DNA from: Eleusine coracana subsp. coracana | Taxonomy: Eukaryota > Streptophyta > Magnoliopsida > Poales > Poaceae | Direction of reading: 5' to 3' | Assembly: GCA_032690845.1 (NCBI GenBank) | Contig: CM064434.1 | Coordinates: forward strand, 36,746,342-36,810,341 | DNA: 64,000 bases | Part shown: positions 44,467 through 55,360 of the stretch, piece after piece | How the letters are laid out: each line of letters begins with the position of its first letter | Position numbering within the stretch: position 1 is the stretch's first letter | Notes under the pieces: generated by a model | Seen by the model: only the letters and a program-made list of their open reading frames with translations | Database searches by the model: none | Told to the model about the DNA's origin: nothing | Position numbers and translations under genes: made by a program

Positions 44467-46076
44467 CTAGTTAAACGGAGGTAGAGGCGGTGGCTGATCG
44501 AAGCCATAGCACCGCGCCTTGAGTCGCTCGAACTCCTCCACCATCACCTCATGGTTGTTCCTCATTTGGGACGAGGGGTCCTCCACGCGCTCGATGTAGT
44601 GCACGTTGTTGTCCAAGTACCCCTGCATGGGCACGAAGAAATCTGCACCAGGCACAGGAAGCACCACAGGTTCACGTCCTTGGTACCTGTAGTCAATACC
44701 TGCGCTGAAGTAGGCTGCGTCGACCAACACGTCGCCTGCGCCGACTGGCGCAGAGGGCTGTGAACCGCCCGCTACGTCGCCCCACCCCGGCTGGTACTGC
44801 TAAGGTTACTGGCGTGAATTCTAGGAGTCCGACTCACTGCCGGCTGATATAAATGTTGCCGGTTGTCGAACCCACCCACGGCGGTCCTTGAGAGCTCGCC
44901 GCCCCCCCCCCCCCTCCAGAAGACCTTCCTCAAGCCAATTTCCTCCCTCCAGCTTGTGATGGAGGAAAACTCCTAGCTCCAGACACAGGAGCCCGATGTT
45001 GGTGCCACCAACATGGAAGCCGGCACGAACACTTCCCTTGACAATATTGCCACGAGTCATATTTTCGCTGATCTCCGTCCCGCACTCCCACTTGTCATCG
45101 TGCTCTCCCGGTCTATCGCCTTCACAGACGAGGGCTGCTATGCGTTGAAGATAGGCCCCAAAGGCCAACTTCTTGCTCGCCTTGCCCCTCTTGTCGATCC
45201 AACCCCGCACCATCACCGACATAGGGTTGCAATGAGATGGACTCACAATGGCTTTGTAGAGACATCACAAGTCCGCATCGGTGACGTTGCTGGAGTTGAC
45301 CTTGTCGCCTGTGCGCGCTGCCAACCACCAATGGAAGACTTGAATGGTTGGGTTGTGGATGTTGCCATGCTTCATCTCTTCCGCGAGCGAGAGACGCCTC
45401 CAAAAGGAGTCCAACTCCTCACATCCCAAGATGCCGGTGATGTCGGTGTCGGCTTTGAAGCCGAAGGCTTGAGCCGCCGCCTCCATGGTCACCGTGTAGC
45501 TGATGTCGCGCACACGGAAGTTGACGGCCTCGTTGCTGTCTTCGACGGTGTCAAGCCTCATCATAGAGGCAACCTTGGTGACGATGTTGAGGTTGTAGTC
45601 CGTTGGGAGGAGGTGGAAGTCCGCCCAGCCGAGGTTGTTGAGCATCCTCCTGATGTCCTCCCACATGCCGATCGTGGTGAGGAAGGTCTCGTCCAAGTTG
45701 AAGTTGGGGACGAACCTTCCTCTCACCGCGTGGTAGTGCTGCTGTTCCTCCGTGCTCCAAGGGTAAAGCCCTCCTCCACCGTACGTGGCATGAATGCCAG
45801 CGGTGGTCGTGATCTGGGAACCCCATAGCTTAACGTCGTTTGGCTCCTTGTAGCACGCCCTGTTGGAAGGGGCGCATCAGAGACGGAGTGGCGGGCGTGG
45901 ATCTTGTAGGTTGCCGCCACCGAGCCGGTGGATGCATCACCCACCGACATGTCATCGCGAGCACCAGAGCCCCCTCTCACCGAGAAGTCATCGCTCGACA
46001 CGCCGCTGCTACCGGAACTTCTTCCCCGGCGCAGCCTCTTGCCCAACTTTCCGACGGAGGAGCAGAGACTATCCAT
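44467..46076 (-). pseudogene. Athila ORF in the env position (putative plant transposon protein type)
   Basis: Probable start MDSLCSSVGKLGKRLRRG (ATG 46076) with a Ser/Arg-rich N-terminus. After a frameshift near 45770 the recognisable core is FVPNFNLDETFLTTIGMWED then RMLNNLGWADFHLL (about 45700-45600) and ISYTVTMEAAAQAFGFK. After further breaks come RGWIDKRGKASKKLAFGAYL (about 45200) and an acidic/Pro end RCYGFDQPPPLPPFN (stop at 44467). The core resembles the 'putative plant transposon protein' domain found after pol in Athila, Tat and Sirevirus elements. No transmembrane segment is evident, so calling it an envelope would be position only. Confidence 0.65.
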
Positions 46077-47353
46077 CTCTGAGGAATGCGGAATGTGTGC
46101 GAGATCGTGGGTAGTGGGGAAGGTGGAGAGATTACCGGGATGGTGTGTCGAGCTGGGGGCGCCTGGCCTCCCTTTTATAGTGTGGGAAACATCCAGGAGA
46201 AGGACCCGCCTTGAAATTTGAAAATTTAAGAGCACGTCGATCAGCGTGTAGGTGTGCCGATCGGCACAATTCAAATTTTGAATGCTCTGACAACTTGGCA
46301 CTTGATTCCCCTCCTTTATGTCGCTTCCCGGTACATCATGTTGTTTGGCATGGGCCCGTGCCGATCGGCGCGCCATCTCTTTTTTAGCTCTTGGTCAATT
46401 GTGTATCCCCTCATCACCGCACATCTGCATAGCAATCATACCTATTCTTCAAAATCAACGCCTGCTACCTTTGTTGCCCATTTGGGAACCGCATGGGTAC
46501 CTGCGTCGATCGGCGGAGTACAGCGCCGAACAATGCAAGTACCTTGCACCTCATCTTTTAATCTGGCGCTGATCCTGATGCCTCGTGTTCATCTCTTTCA
46601 CCTAATTTTCCACTTTTCCTAATGTTCCTGTGGCATTGACATATGTACTAGGGCCCATCTAGTGTCTGTGCCGAACGCTGCTGACGCGCGCTGATCAGCA
46701 CGACATCCATTCTTGATCCCAGCCCCTCGCTTCTTCGCTAGATGTTACTCTTCATCCTTTCCTGCACCATTTAGCAACCATTTTGCACACAAAAATTAAT
46801 TCAAAAAGATTTTAATTACCTTGAGAATAGCTCCGTCTCTAAAAATTATTATGCTGGTTGATTCTTAGCACTCCTTCAATTTTGGGCATCGCCAGCCTTC
46901 TGTGCTGACCTGGGCAATAACACGCTGATCGGCGCAGAAGTGCGTCGATCAGAGCAATCACTGTTCCTCCCTATTTTTGGTCTTTTTTTGTTTTATTCCT
47001 GTGGTGTTAGTCTTATAGTATATATATATAAAGTTTTGCACAAATAAACAGACAACACAAGAGCATATAAGAATTAAGCACACACTTTTCCTATTTTTTT
47101 TATTCAGGAGATTGTTTTTATTATAAGCAAGAAAATTAAAAACACCGGGTTGCCGTCCCGGCCAGCACTAATTAACTAGATGAAACGGGTTGCCCTCCCG
47201 CAAGCACTAAACAACTTCTAAATCTCGTGATCATTGGGTTGCCTCCCAACAGCGCTCTAGTTATTTAAAGGTCAAAAAGCTTGACCTCCCTGCAAACAAT
47301 CAATCCTTAGTATTACGGTGCGGGATGTGAAGCCGTGACACTACAAGGTTCTC
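46077..47353 (-). other. Athila noncoding region where pol should be
   Basis: About 1.3 kb with no RT, RNase H or integrase motif in any frame. At 47150-47260 the minus strand has three GGCAACCC motifs in a row (GTTGGGAGGCAACCC, GGAGGGCAACCC, GGACGGCAACCC), the sequence that normally follows the pol stop in Athila-like elements. Palindrome copies occur near 46230, 46255, 46362, 46503, 46690 and 46922. Confidence 0.65.
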
Positions 47354-48040
47354 TTATCTCCATGGCTCATATAGGTTGGACTTCCTATCCATACATCCCC
47401 TCCAATTACTCTCGATGCCACGTTGCCACGGTGCCTTGTATCTCTTCACTTCATCAACAGTACGACACTCTTCTACCTTCGGGCGAAATTTGAAAGAGTA
47501 GGGAGTCCCACTTACATCGAAACTTATCTCACCACTCACAACACCAATACTTGTTTTTGCTATCCTCAAGAAGGGTCTACCTAAGATCAACGGGGTCCTC
47601 GTCCTCTTATCCATATCAAGCACAATAAAATCAACAGGGACGATGTGATCTCCAATTTGAACAGGCACATCCTTAGCAATTCCATCAGGGAAGCGTACCG
47701 ATTGATCGGCTAACTCCAAACACATACCCGTAGGCTCCAATTCAAGCAAATTGAGACTTGTGAATATATGATGGGGCATAACACTTACGCTTTCTCCAAG
47801 ATCGCACAAGCACCTATCAAATATCCTTGTTCCAATCATGCACTTGATGCTTGGTAATCCAGGGTCGGGTTTCTTCTCAAGTGCAACATCATTGATTGTT
47901 GTCGTAAGCTCCTTAGTAACCTTCACAACCTCCTCAAAAGCTAGAGACTTCTTCTTTTGCATCATGTCCTTGATGTACTTGGCATAGGTAAATACTTGAA
48001 TAGCATCAACAAAAGGGACATTGATGTAAAGCTTCTTCAT
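47354..48040 (-). pseudogene. Athila protease
   Basis: Reads MKKLYINVPFVDAIQ (48040), AKYIKDMMQKKKSL, then GTRIFDRCLCDLGESVSVMP with the DLG active site (about 47810), LADQSVRFPDGIAKDVPVQI, FIVLDMDKRTRTPLILGRPF and SGEISFDVSGTPYSFKFRP. This is the typical Athila gag-protease join and 3' protease. It is open for 228 codons and stops at 47354. The residue after DLG is Glu instead of the usual Ala. It is probably the best preserved enzyme of this element; RT should follow but does not. Confidence 0.85.
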
Positions 48041-49704
48041 AATAATTACTCGACGTGTTGCCGCGCTCTTTCTGTCTTCGTCAGCAGTTGAGTATCAAGA
48101 AATGTGGCAGGGCCATGCTCATCTATCTCCATGTTCATTTTCAGACCAGAGAGGTCAACATCCTCCTCGCGCTCATCGGCGCTTTCAGGGAGCCGATCGG
48201 TGCTGTCAGGATCGTCGCGCCAATCAGCGCTAGGTGTGCACCGATCGGCACGGGACTTCTTTGCTCCCGCAGGGTGCTCTGGATCTTCTGTTTGTTTTCC
48301 TGACCTCGTAGTTATTTCCTTCAATTGCTCTACAGACTTCGTATTGCCAGGAATAGCCCCTTTGTTGCCTTGAATGGCTTGCGATAACTGTCCTATCTAT
48401 TGCTCCATAATCTTGGTATGGTTCAAAATCTGCTCATTGGAGCTCCCAATTTTTATCACCTTGTCATTAATTCCCTTAAGGACACGATCAATCTCCTTGA
48501 ATTTAGCTTGATTGTCCTTGTTGATCTTCTCTTGAGCTTGAAAGAACTCATGACATTGGAGACGAAGTGGGATAGAATTTTGCATGGATGAACCAGGAGA
48601 GAAAGAACTCCTTTGCTGCTGATATTGGGGCTTCCATCCACTATTCTTCATATATTCTAGCATCTTTATCTCTTCAGGGCAATCTTTCTGCACATGGCCA
48701 AATTCCCCACACTTGTCACAAGTGAAGCGTGATTCTGCTAGCTTGAGTGACTCTTTCTAAGGGATATGAAGATTATTGTCCAACCTCCTTTGAATAGCGT
48801 CGAGGCGGTCTATAATCAAGTCTTCATGAGTCCTCTCAATCACACTCTTCACCAATCCTTTTGAAGGTTGCAAATTCTTTGAACTTCTCTCACTATCCCA
48901 CGATTGATTTTCAACTAGCAACTTGATCAAATCCTTAGCTTGGGTGGGAGTTTTTGACATGAATGAACCTGCAGCTGAAGCATCCAAGTGTTGACGAGAT
49001 AGTTGATTCAATCCTGTGTAGAACCTCTCAACAATTTCTCCAACTATCAGACCATGATGAGGGCATGCATCCTGGTACTCATTGTATCTCTCTCATGCTT
49101 CTCCAATGCTCTCATCAACATTCTATGTAAATCCAAGAATCTTATTCTTCATAGCTTGAGTCTTACCGGGAGGGAAGTACTTGGCCAAGAATTCAGCTAC
49201 TTATGTGTTCCACACCGTCTTTACTGGGTTTTCCAATCCATTGTACCATTGCTTAGGGCGTCCAACTAGAGAGAAGGGGAACAGTCGCACATGTGCTTGG
49301 TTTTCGTCCAATCCCGCTATATTGAATGTACTGCAAACCTCATTGAAGTGTTGCAAGTGATGATTGGGATCTTCCGAACCTATGAACGGTTGTTGCGCCA
49401 CTATTCCAACATATCTCTCCAATTGATACAGAAGTTGATCTTGAGCTTCTTGGAAATCTGTCTTGACGACATTAGCCAATTGAGGCTTGAGACGATTAAC
49501 CATAGGTAACTCTGCCATCTCCTCTTCTTCTTGAGCTTGAACTGGATCTGCTATTGTGAACAATACTCAAGGGGTGACATGGACTGCTCCTCCAGCTAAA
49601 TCTCCAAGTGACTTGCTTCTCTTCTCCGCTGTTCTCTTCTTACGAAAGAGTCTTTCTAGATCATCGGTGTAATTAGAGGGTTTGTTTGACTTAGGACCAT
49701 CCAT
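48041..49704 (-). pseudogene. gag: Athila gag
   Basis: Starts at ATG 49704 (MDGPKSNKPSNYTDDLERLF). The capsid-like part has VGIVAQQPFIGSEDPNHHL (about 49420), FNIAGLDENQAHVRLFPFSL and KQWYNGLENP. Then come QLSRQHLDASAAGSFMSKT (about 48990), the CCHC knuckle CDKCGEFGHVQKDC (about 48700), a coiled-coil-like stretch (KINKDNQAKFKEIDRVLKGI) and TRSGKQTEDPEHP. Several stops and a few frame changes occur (after VHVTP, at 49200, near 48757 and 48397). Unusually, the coding part at 48170-48260 is built from four palindrome copies, translated as CTPSADWRDDPDSTDRLP-type sequence. Confidence 0.82.
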
Positions 49705-49804
49705 ACCTGTTAGTTTCACTTAACAAAATATATGTACTAAAGAGACAAGTAAAGCACAATGACAGAACACTAATACATTGAACAATGTTTAAAAAGCTGC
49801 TATG

Positions 49805-49824
49805 GTCCCCGACAACGGCGCTAG
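49805..49824 (-). other. Athila primer-binding site
   Basis: AGCGCCGTTGTCGGGGACC on the minus strand, 13 bases after the 5' LTR. It matches the TGGCGCCGTTGCCGGGGA-type site used by Athila elements (tRNA-Asp type), unlike the tRNA-Met sites elsewhere in the window. Confidence 0.82.
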
Positions 49825-49837
49825 AAAAAGGTAAGGT

Positions 49838-51333
49838 TGTTGGTCATAACTACGCACCCACTTATATACCACAAGAGGACGGTGTACGATTGTAGCACTT
49901 TTTCCCTTGAATTGAGTATTCCAAGGTTTATCGAACCCACTGGGACCTTAGGGATAATTAAAGAAAGTTAACAGTAAAAGATCTAATCAAAGCTACTGTC
50001 GAATTCAGGTTGCATGAGGGAAGACTACCCAACGCAAAGGTGCGCTAGATAGCAAATCTGTCATTGCGCCGATCGGCGTAGGTGTTGAGCCGATCAGCAC
50101 ACTGATGAATTTGTCGTCGCGCCGATCGGCGTAGGTGTTGAGCCAATCAGCACACTGGTGGATCTAAGCCAAAGTGCGCCAGATACCTTGTAAGCCTAAG
50201 CTGTTAAGTGAGTAGCCAAGTATCTACTAGTGAGATCGTAACCAGAAAGTCTAATCCAATAGCATCATAATGGATAATTACATGGATCAGTAAAAACCTA
50301 TGATGAGTAAGACCACCCTGCTTTCTGAGCGGCTCCCAATTTATCGCTGTCGAGAGGAAACCCTTAATCACGCGAGTATCTAACCCTACTCAACTATCCA
50401 ATAGTGCTGCACAGGCTTAGTGTTGTCACCACTAAACCACACTACTACCATCATCAAGCAACCATAATCAATATAATTTCCCAATACTATCCTAATCACC
50501 ACGATCAAGATAATATCTACTTACTTAGCCTAGAACTAAGCAAATGGAATAAGCACATGCATGATTATAGAATCAAGATAGACAAATCACCAAAACCATC
50601 ATCAACATATTCAATCATCCTTGAGATACATAGAGTAAGATTCATCCTCGTCGAGATGGCCTACTTTGACGGATCAACTCTTAACACCAATGGTTCTTGA
50701 AACTCAACTAGAGATCTATTCTAATGGGGCAAGCCCCGGTGGCTCTAACTTACGGATCTCTTATCCCTCTCTCACCTCTGCCGAGACCAGGGTTTACAAG
50801 TATTTATAGAGGTTCTACTCGTAGAGGACTCGGTTTCTAGCAAATAAGGCGGTTGCGCCGATCGACGCAAGCCGTGTCTTCTCTGGTTTCTCCTCCGAGT
50901 CGGTTCTTCTGCCTTCCACAGCTGCCATGTGGGCCTTTTCCTTCGAGACAAAGTCTTGTACTGCATGGCGAGATCTTGAAGTTGCATAAATCTTCTAGGA
51001 AAATATCTTCAAGTGTCTTGCACAGATAAACTTCCATAAACATGTGGAATGGGCCTCGGTCACTTCTGTGGGCCAAAACACCCTTGCACCGACCGGCTCA
51101 TGGACTGCGCCGATCGGCGCACTGGGCTTCTTTAGTGCTTTTCATCGGTTCTGGATTCCTGTCCTCTCTAGCATCACTTTAATCGCCAATTTTACCTGTT
51201 TCTGCAATAAAGCTCCAAAACAACACATATACAAATATAAAGACAATATCATAGAGAAATGACCTAAATTAGTATCAATTATGCTCTAATTGGGGTAATA
51301 TTCACATATAAAAGGGGCACTTGGGGAGTGCCA
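49838..51333 (-). repeat. Athila 5' LTR
   Basis: 1496 bp, pairing with 41292-42818. About 30 bp shorter; for example a block near 50850 lacks one of the palindromes present at 42319. Palindrome copies at about 50064-50080, 50086-50100, 50120-50131, 50855-50870 and 51090-51120. Confidence 0.88.
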
Positions 51334-53084
51334 ACTCACACACGAACTTGTGATGTGCTAACCCTAGGAATGACAAACAACAGCAATGGAACATAGCGGA
51401 AACACAGGAGAACAGCAACAACTCGAACTGGTCAAGAAACAAACTCAAAACAGGTTATTGGATGACCATCGTAGTGTTGGTCACTGGCATCGGCGGTGCC
51501 GATTGGTCCTATCGGCAGTGTCAATCATGTCTGTCGGCAGTGCTGATGCAGGGTTCTCAGGACTCAGGAAAGCAGCTATCAGAGCGCATCGGCAATGCTG
51601 GTTGTTGCCATTGGCAGTGCCGGTGTAGGGTTCAGAATTGAGTCGCTGGAGTGTTGCTGTGAGTTCAAACTCAGGCTACCGGCAGTGCTGATCGACACTT
51701 TCCAGAACGAAAATTATGCTCGAAACTTGGGAAAGAAATTACCAAAACCTATCCAAATGAACTCCAAAAATCATGAAACTTGGAGAGTAGATGTCTCATA
51801 GTAGGACGTTCCTTCTCCAACTGGAATCACACAAAAAGCTCAAGAATTCATCATGAATTTGAGGTTTACCAAAAGCTCTAGGTTCTGAATGTTCTTGAAG
51901 AAATCCATGAAATCGAAGGTGCTCTTGCCTAGGATTCAATCAAGGATCCATAGAGGAATGTTTAGGCATGTCCTAGCACCAAGATCCCTCAAGAAATTCA
52001 TACCAAAACCCACTCAAAAATGAGATAAAAAATCTCCATGAAAATAGCTCCGAAAATAGAGAAAAAGAGAAATTCAGGATATATGGAGAGTGGAAGATCT
52101 TGACCACGAAAATAAATCTCATATCATGGAAATATGCTTACAAGATCCATAGGTACAAGGCTAGGAAGCCACCCTCTTCCTCCCACTATTTGGAAGAGCA
52201 AGAGATGTCTCTCACACACCCTCTCCTCTCCTCTATTACATGAAGACCTCCCCTAGCACTTTGAATGAAGACCTAAGGCAAGGCTAAGGGAAAGAGAGTC
52301 ACCTCTTCCACCAGCCCTACCTCTCCTTATATAGACCTAAGGGTTGTCCATATGATCATTATACCCTTGACCTACATAACACATCCACCTACCACTAGGG
52401 CAAACTTATCCATCTTTCTCCTCATCGCCCAAATGCCCTCGGGCCCTTTATGACTTTGCTTCGCCTCGAAGCAAGCTCCATGATGGTGCCACGTGCACCA
52501 CCAACCACCGCCACCGGTTTTGAGGCCCAAACCGGGAAACTGCCTTACACGCTTCTCAAACCATGACTTATCGATGTTGACGTGTGTCACCTTGTCCCGC
52601 GATCCTGACCACAGGCAAGTCTCTTGTGGTCCCTGTCCATTGGGCCCCCTTGTCACTTGCACCGGCATCCCACTTGCCTTGACTTGGTCAACACACCGTC
52701 TTCATCATCACCATGGTTTTGAGGCTCAACCGTGAAACTGTCCGTGCTTCTTGACTCTGTATATGTACAATGTGGATCACCCTTGACTTCATCCGGCATC
52801 CCGATCATCCGGCCCCAAGTCCCCTACTTGTGCCCGATCCTCTCGCCATTGACCGCCAAGTCGACTCTAGTGACCTACACATCATGAGACAAGCAAACAC
52901 TTTTCCCAACTCCTGCAATATCACCAATACCTCCACCAACACCAGTTAGTCAAAACCATGACATGCACAAACTCATGCAATCCCTATATTCCCGCATTTT
53001 GACTTAAACACCAAATTAACAAAAGTCAATTACTCATCACGTATTGCAAACCATGGCACATATCCATATGGTCTTTCACGGAAC
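51334..53084 (-). repeat. SIRE-A 5' LTR, main part
   Basis: Minus strand starts TGAAAGACCATATGG (53084). Positions 52328-53084 match the 3' LTR at 19503-20251. TATATAAGG follows at 52325-52333, then the transcribed part. At 51490-51690 are six copies of an odd palindrome ATCGGCAGTGCCGAT. Two imperfect hairpins of GGTTTTGAGGC...AAACCG type lie at about 52515 and 52715 and are repeated in the 3' LTR. Confidence 0.85.
52325..52333 (-). promoter_or_regulatory. TATA box of SIRE-A 5' LTR
   Basis: TATATAAGG on the minus strand, about 750 bp into the LTR, followed by a purine/pyrimidine leader. The truncated 3' LTR has lost it. Confidence 0.6.
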
Positions 53085-53190
53085 TTCCGTCATCTGCAGT
53101 TTAGTGCACTGTTCTTCATCATCTCTTGGACTCTTTCCTTAACATTTGACTCATTTCTTGATCAATCTTCATGCTCCTGGCAGCTCAAAG

Positions 53191-54834
53191 ATGGTGAGAA
53201 TTAAGTTTGCATCCAATGATACAAGCAAGCCAAGTGATGAAGACTCTTCCTCCTCTTCTCCTAGTGAGGAACTAGTGCCCGTTTCTAGGGGAAGAAAGGT
53301 TGTTGCAGTTCGAGGACAAGGGCCGATTGACCAAGGCTCCAGCAGGAATGTCCAGACCATGCATGTCTAGCCGGGAGGATCTCTTCCTCCTATGAGATCT
53401 CAAGATAAAGGGAAAAGGCCTATGAAGGAAAAGCAGCCCACAAAGGAGAAGGCCTCTAAGTCCTCAAGAGCAGCAAGGACAGATCATGTGGATGTAGTAG
53501 AGGGACTTAAAGTCCATAAGCCTGTTTATTCCGAGGGGTATATCTACAAAGATTACAAAAAGAATCTTGATGCACTGATAGAAGCAAGGAAGCTCAATCC
53601 TATGCTTTTGGATGAACAAGAAGCAATTGACTATCGGTTCTACACGTGGTTTTAGCAGGATTACTATATGTCTATGTTCATAGACAAGAACTGGAAGAAC
53701 TGTCTAGCATCCCACGGATGGATTGACTGGTCTTACATGGAGTCCAAGGAGAACCAAGTGTTGAATGATATCATACAAACTTGCAAGGATAGAGGAGTAT
53801 ATGAACTGATGGGTTTCAACTATGGTTGGAATGAGGAAGTTATTTGCCAGTTCTATGCAACTCTATATCGTGACGGAAAAAGTGTTCTTCATTGGAGGAC
53901 TCAAGGTGTGGAGTATTCAGTTTCTGCCTCCTGGTTTGCTAGCTATTTCTTCCAAGGCAGTGCTAATCATGTGAGGGAGATCATCTCCAATGAGCCTGTG
54001 ATGAAGGACAAGGACATGGCTTTCATGTACTATGAGCCAAGTCCAAGGTTCTTTGGCTCAACTAATTGTCTCCATAACTACTACTTCACCCTGAATCGGA
54101 TGCTTGGAATGACTATTGCACCTAAAGAAGGATATGCTACAACCATAGTGGAGAGCTCAAGGAATGTTCCTGCTAGGTTTCATCCTCAAGCAAGACCCTT
54201 CTGTGTCATGGGCTTCATCACAAATGAGATTCATCTAGCTTCCATTGACACTATGAGGAGTCTTCCTTATGCTCCCTACCTCATGAGGATGATTGAGTCC
54301 GAGACCAAGATCATCTTTGAGGATGAGTGTGAAGACCTCCCACTTAGGCCCAGAGTGCAGCTAGACATTAGACCTATGTTTGTTGAGCCTAAGGGCATTT
54401 CATCTACTGAGAGAGCCGGCATTCATTGTTTCTATGCTGAGCAAGCCGTCGAGGAAGATGCAGCCGCAACGACCGCATCAAGAGCTTCTTCCCTAGCCCA
54501 AGCACCTCAAGATAGGCAATGTTGTCCATCTTCTCCAGTTCTTGCCTTTCTTAAAGGCATCTTCAATACCTATTGCTTCAACGCCCAAGAGAACTAAGAA
54601 AATAAGCGGCATATCAAGAAGCAAGTTTGTTGCTACAAGAGGGATCAAAGGGCCCAAGGTCGTGAGGTGTCTCTAGATGGTTCTGAGTGCGAGCCCGATG
54701 GTGAGCCACCGGTATTTGAGGACCCTCTTGCAGGCTATGACTGGAACAATCTCTCCGCTGGTCCATCCACCACTCATCCTCCTCCACCTCGTGATGATGA
54801 AGAATCCAAAGAAGGACCCTCTTGCAGGCTATGA
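53191..54834 (+). pseudogene. SIRE-B env-position ORF (putative plant transposon protein type)
   Basis: Starts MVRIKFASNDTSKPSDED with a Ser/Glu-rich then basic N-terminus (GKRPMKEKQPTKEKASKSS). The folded part begins near 53500 (KPVYSEGYIYKDYKKNLDAL) and has NWKNCLASHGWIDWSYM, MGFNYGWNEEVICQFYATLY then VEYSVSASWFASYF, and NCLHNYYFTLNRML. It is followed by an acidic/Pro tail to 54834. Stops at 53368, 53653 and 54595 and a frame change after the last break it. The core is the same class of protein as the Athila 3' ORF. I see no signal peptide or membrane anchor, so 'envelope' is not supported. Function unknown. Confidence 0.72.
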
Positions 54835-54848
54835 CTAGAACAATCTCT
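54721..54848 (+). repeat. 34-bp direct duplication in the end of the SIRE-B ORF
   Basis: GACCCTCTTGCAGGCTATGA with the following 14 bases occurs at 54721-54754 and again at 54815-54848, with one G-to-A change that makes a TAG in the second copy. Probably a replication or repair duplication. Confidence 0.85.
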
Positions 54849-54861
54849 ATTTACGTTCCCG

Positions 54862-54865
<4 letters not shown>

Positions 54866-54903
<38 letters not shown>
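54866..54903. repeat. (CT)n microsatellite
   Basis: About 19 CT units in the 3' noncoding region of SIRE-B. Confidence 0.95.
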
Positions 54904-54907
<4 letters not shown>

Positions 54908-55360
54908 CTTTCTTTTGGTGCTTTGGTGCCAAAGAGGGAGAGAAAGGCGATGAAAAAGGATGTTTGTGTGCTTCCCTCTCTGGTAATAAGCTAGTAGTGA
55001 ACCTATGGACAAGTATCTCCCTTATTTGCTTTGTGTGCTTGAAAACTATTTGTGAACCTTTATTGTAATAACTCTCTTATGCTTTATGGTATTGTGTGGT
55101 TCTTGTTTTATTGCCTAGTGCTTAGATGTGTCGATTGTGCTAAGTGTGTTGTTGATCTATTGCTCTTTCACTATGATGCACACTTGTACACCTTTTAGCC
55201 ACCCCACTCCTTGCAAAATATAGGGGGAGCTCCTTCACATGTTTTTGTGACTCATGCATATCTTTAGGGGGAGTTCCGCTATATTTTTCTCTTTGTATCA
55301 TTTGATTATATTTCTTTATCCTTTTAATCTATTGTCATCAATCACCAATTAGGGGGAGAT
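54904..55360 (+). other. SIRE-B 3' noncoding region and polypurine tracts
   Basis: GGGGGAG tracts at about 55203, 55267 and 55351; the last (TTAGGGGGAGAT) joins the LTR. Multiple polypurine tracts are a known Sirevirus trait. Confidence 0.75.

Larger units (their letters stand above)
41292..51333 (-). mobile_element. Athila-type Ty3/Gypsy element without RT and integrase
   Basis: LTRs lie at 41292-42818 (3') and 49838-51333 (5'), in direct orientation, with the primer site at 49805-49824. The minus strand has gag, protease and a 3' ORF in the env position, but pol after protease is missing. CACAC flanks both ends (41287-41291 and 51337-51341), with three extra bases on the right, so the target duplication is probable but not exact. 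It lies inside the 5' LTR of SIRE-A. A palindrome GTGCCGATCGGCGC-type motif is scattered through the whole element. Confidence 0.85.
19503..53084 (-). mobile_element. SIRE-A: Ty1/Copia Sirevirus split by three later insertions
   Basis: Read on the minus strand the pieces are 5' LTR (53084-51334 then 41291-41165), primer site (41152-41164), gag, protease, integrase (41102-37403), RT and RNase H (27588-25764 then 21820-21701), a long 3' noncoding region with polypurine tracts, and a partial 3' LTR (20251-19503). Removing the insertions at 21821-25763, 27589-37402 and 41292-51333 with their duplications leaves about 9.8 kb, the normal size for a Sirevirus. The reading frame and motif order resume across each insertion. 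The Sirevirus call rests on the long gag with a zinc knuckle and coiled region, the 3' noncoding region and the GGGGGAGATTG tract. Confidence 0.85.

Noticed and set aside
45013..45828. A 271-codon plus-strand frame
   Set aside because: Antisense to the Athila 3' ORF, whose minus-strand reading holds recognisable motifs. The plus-strand frame shows none.
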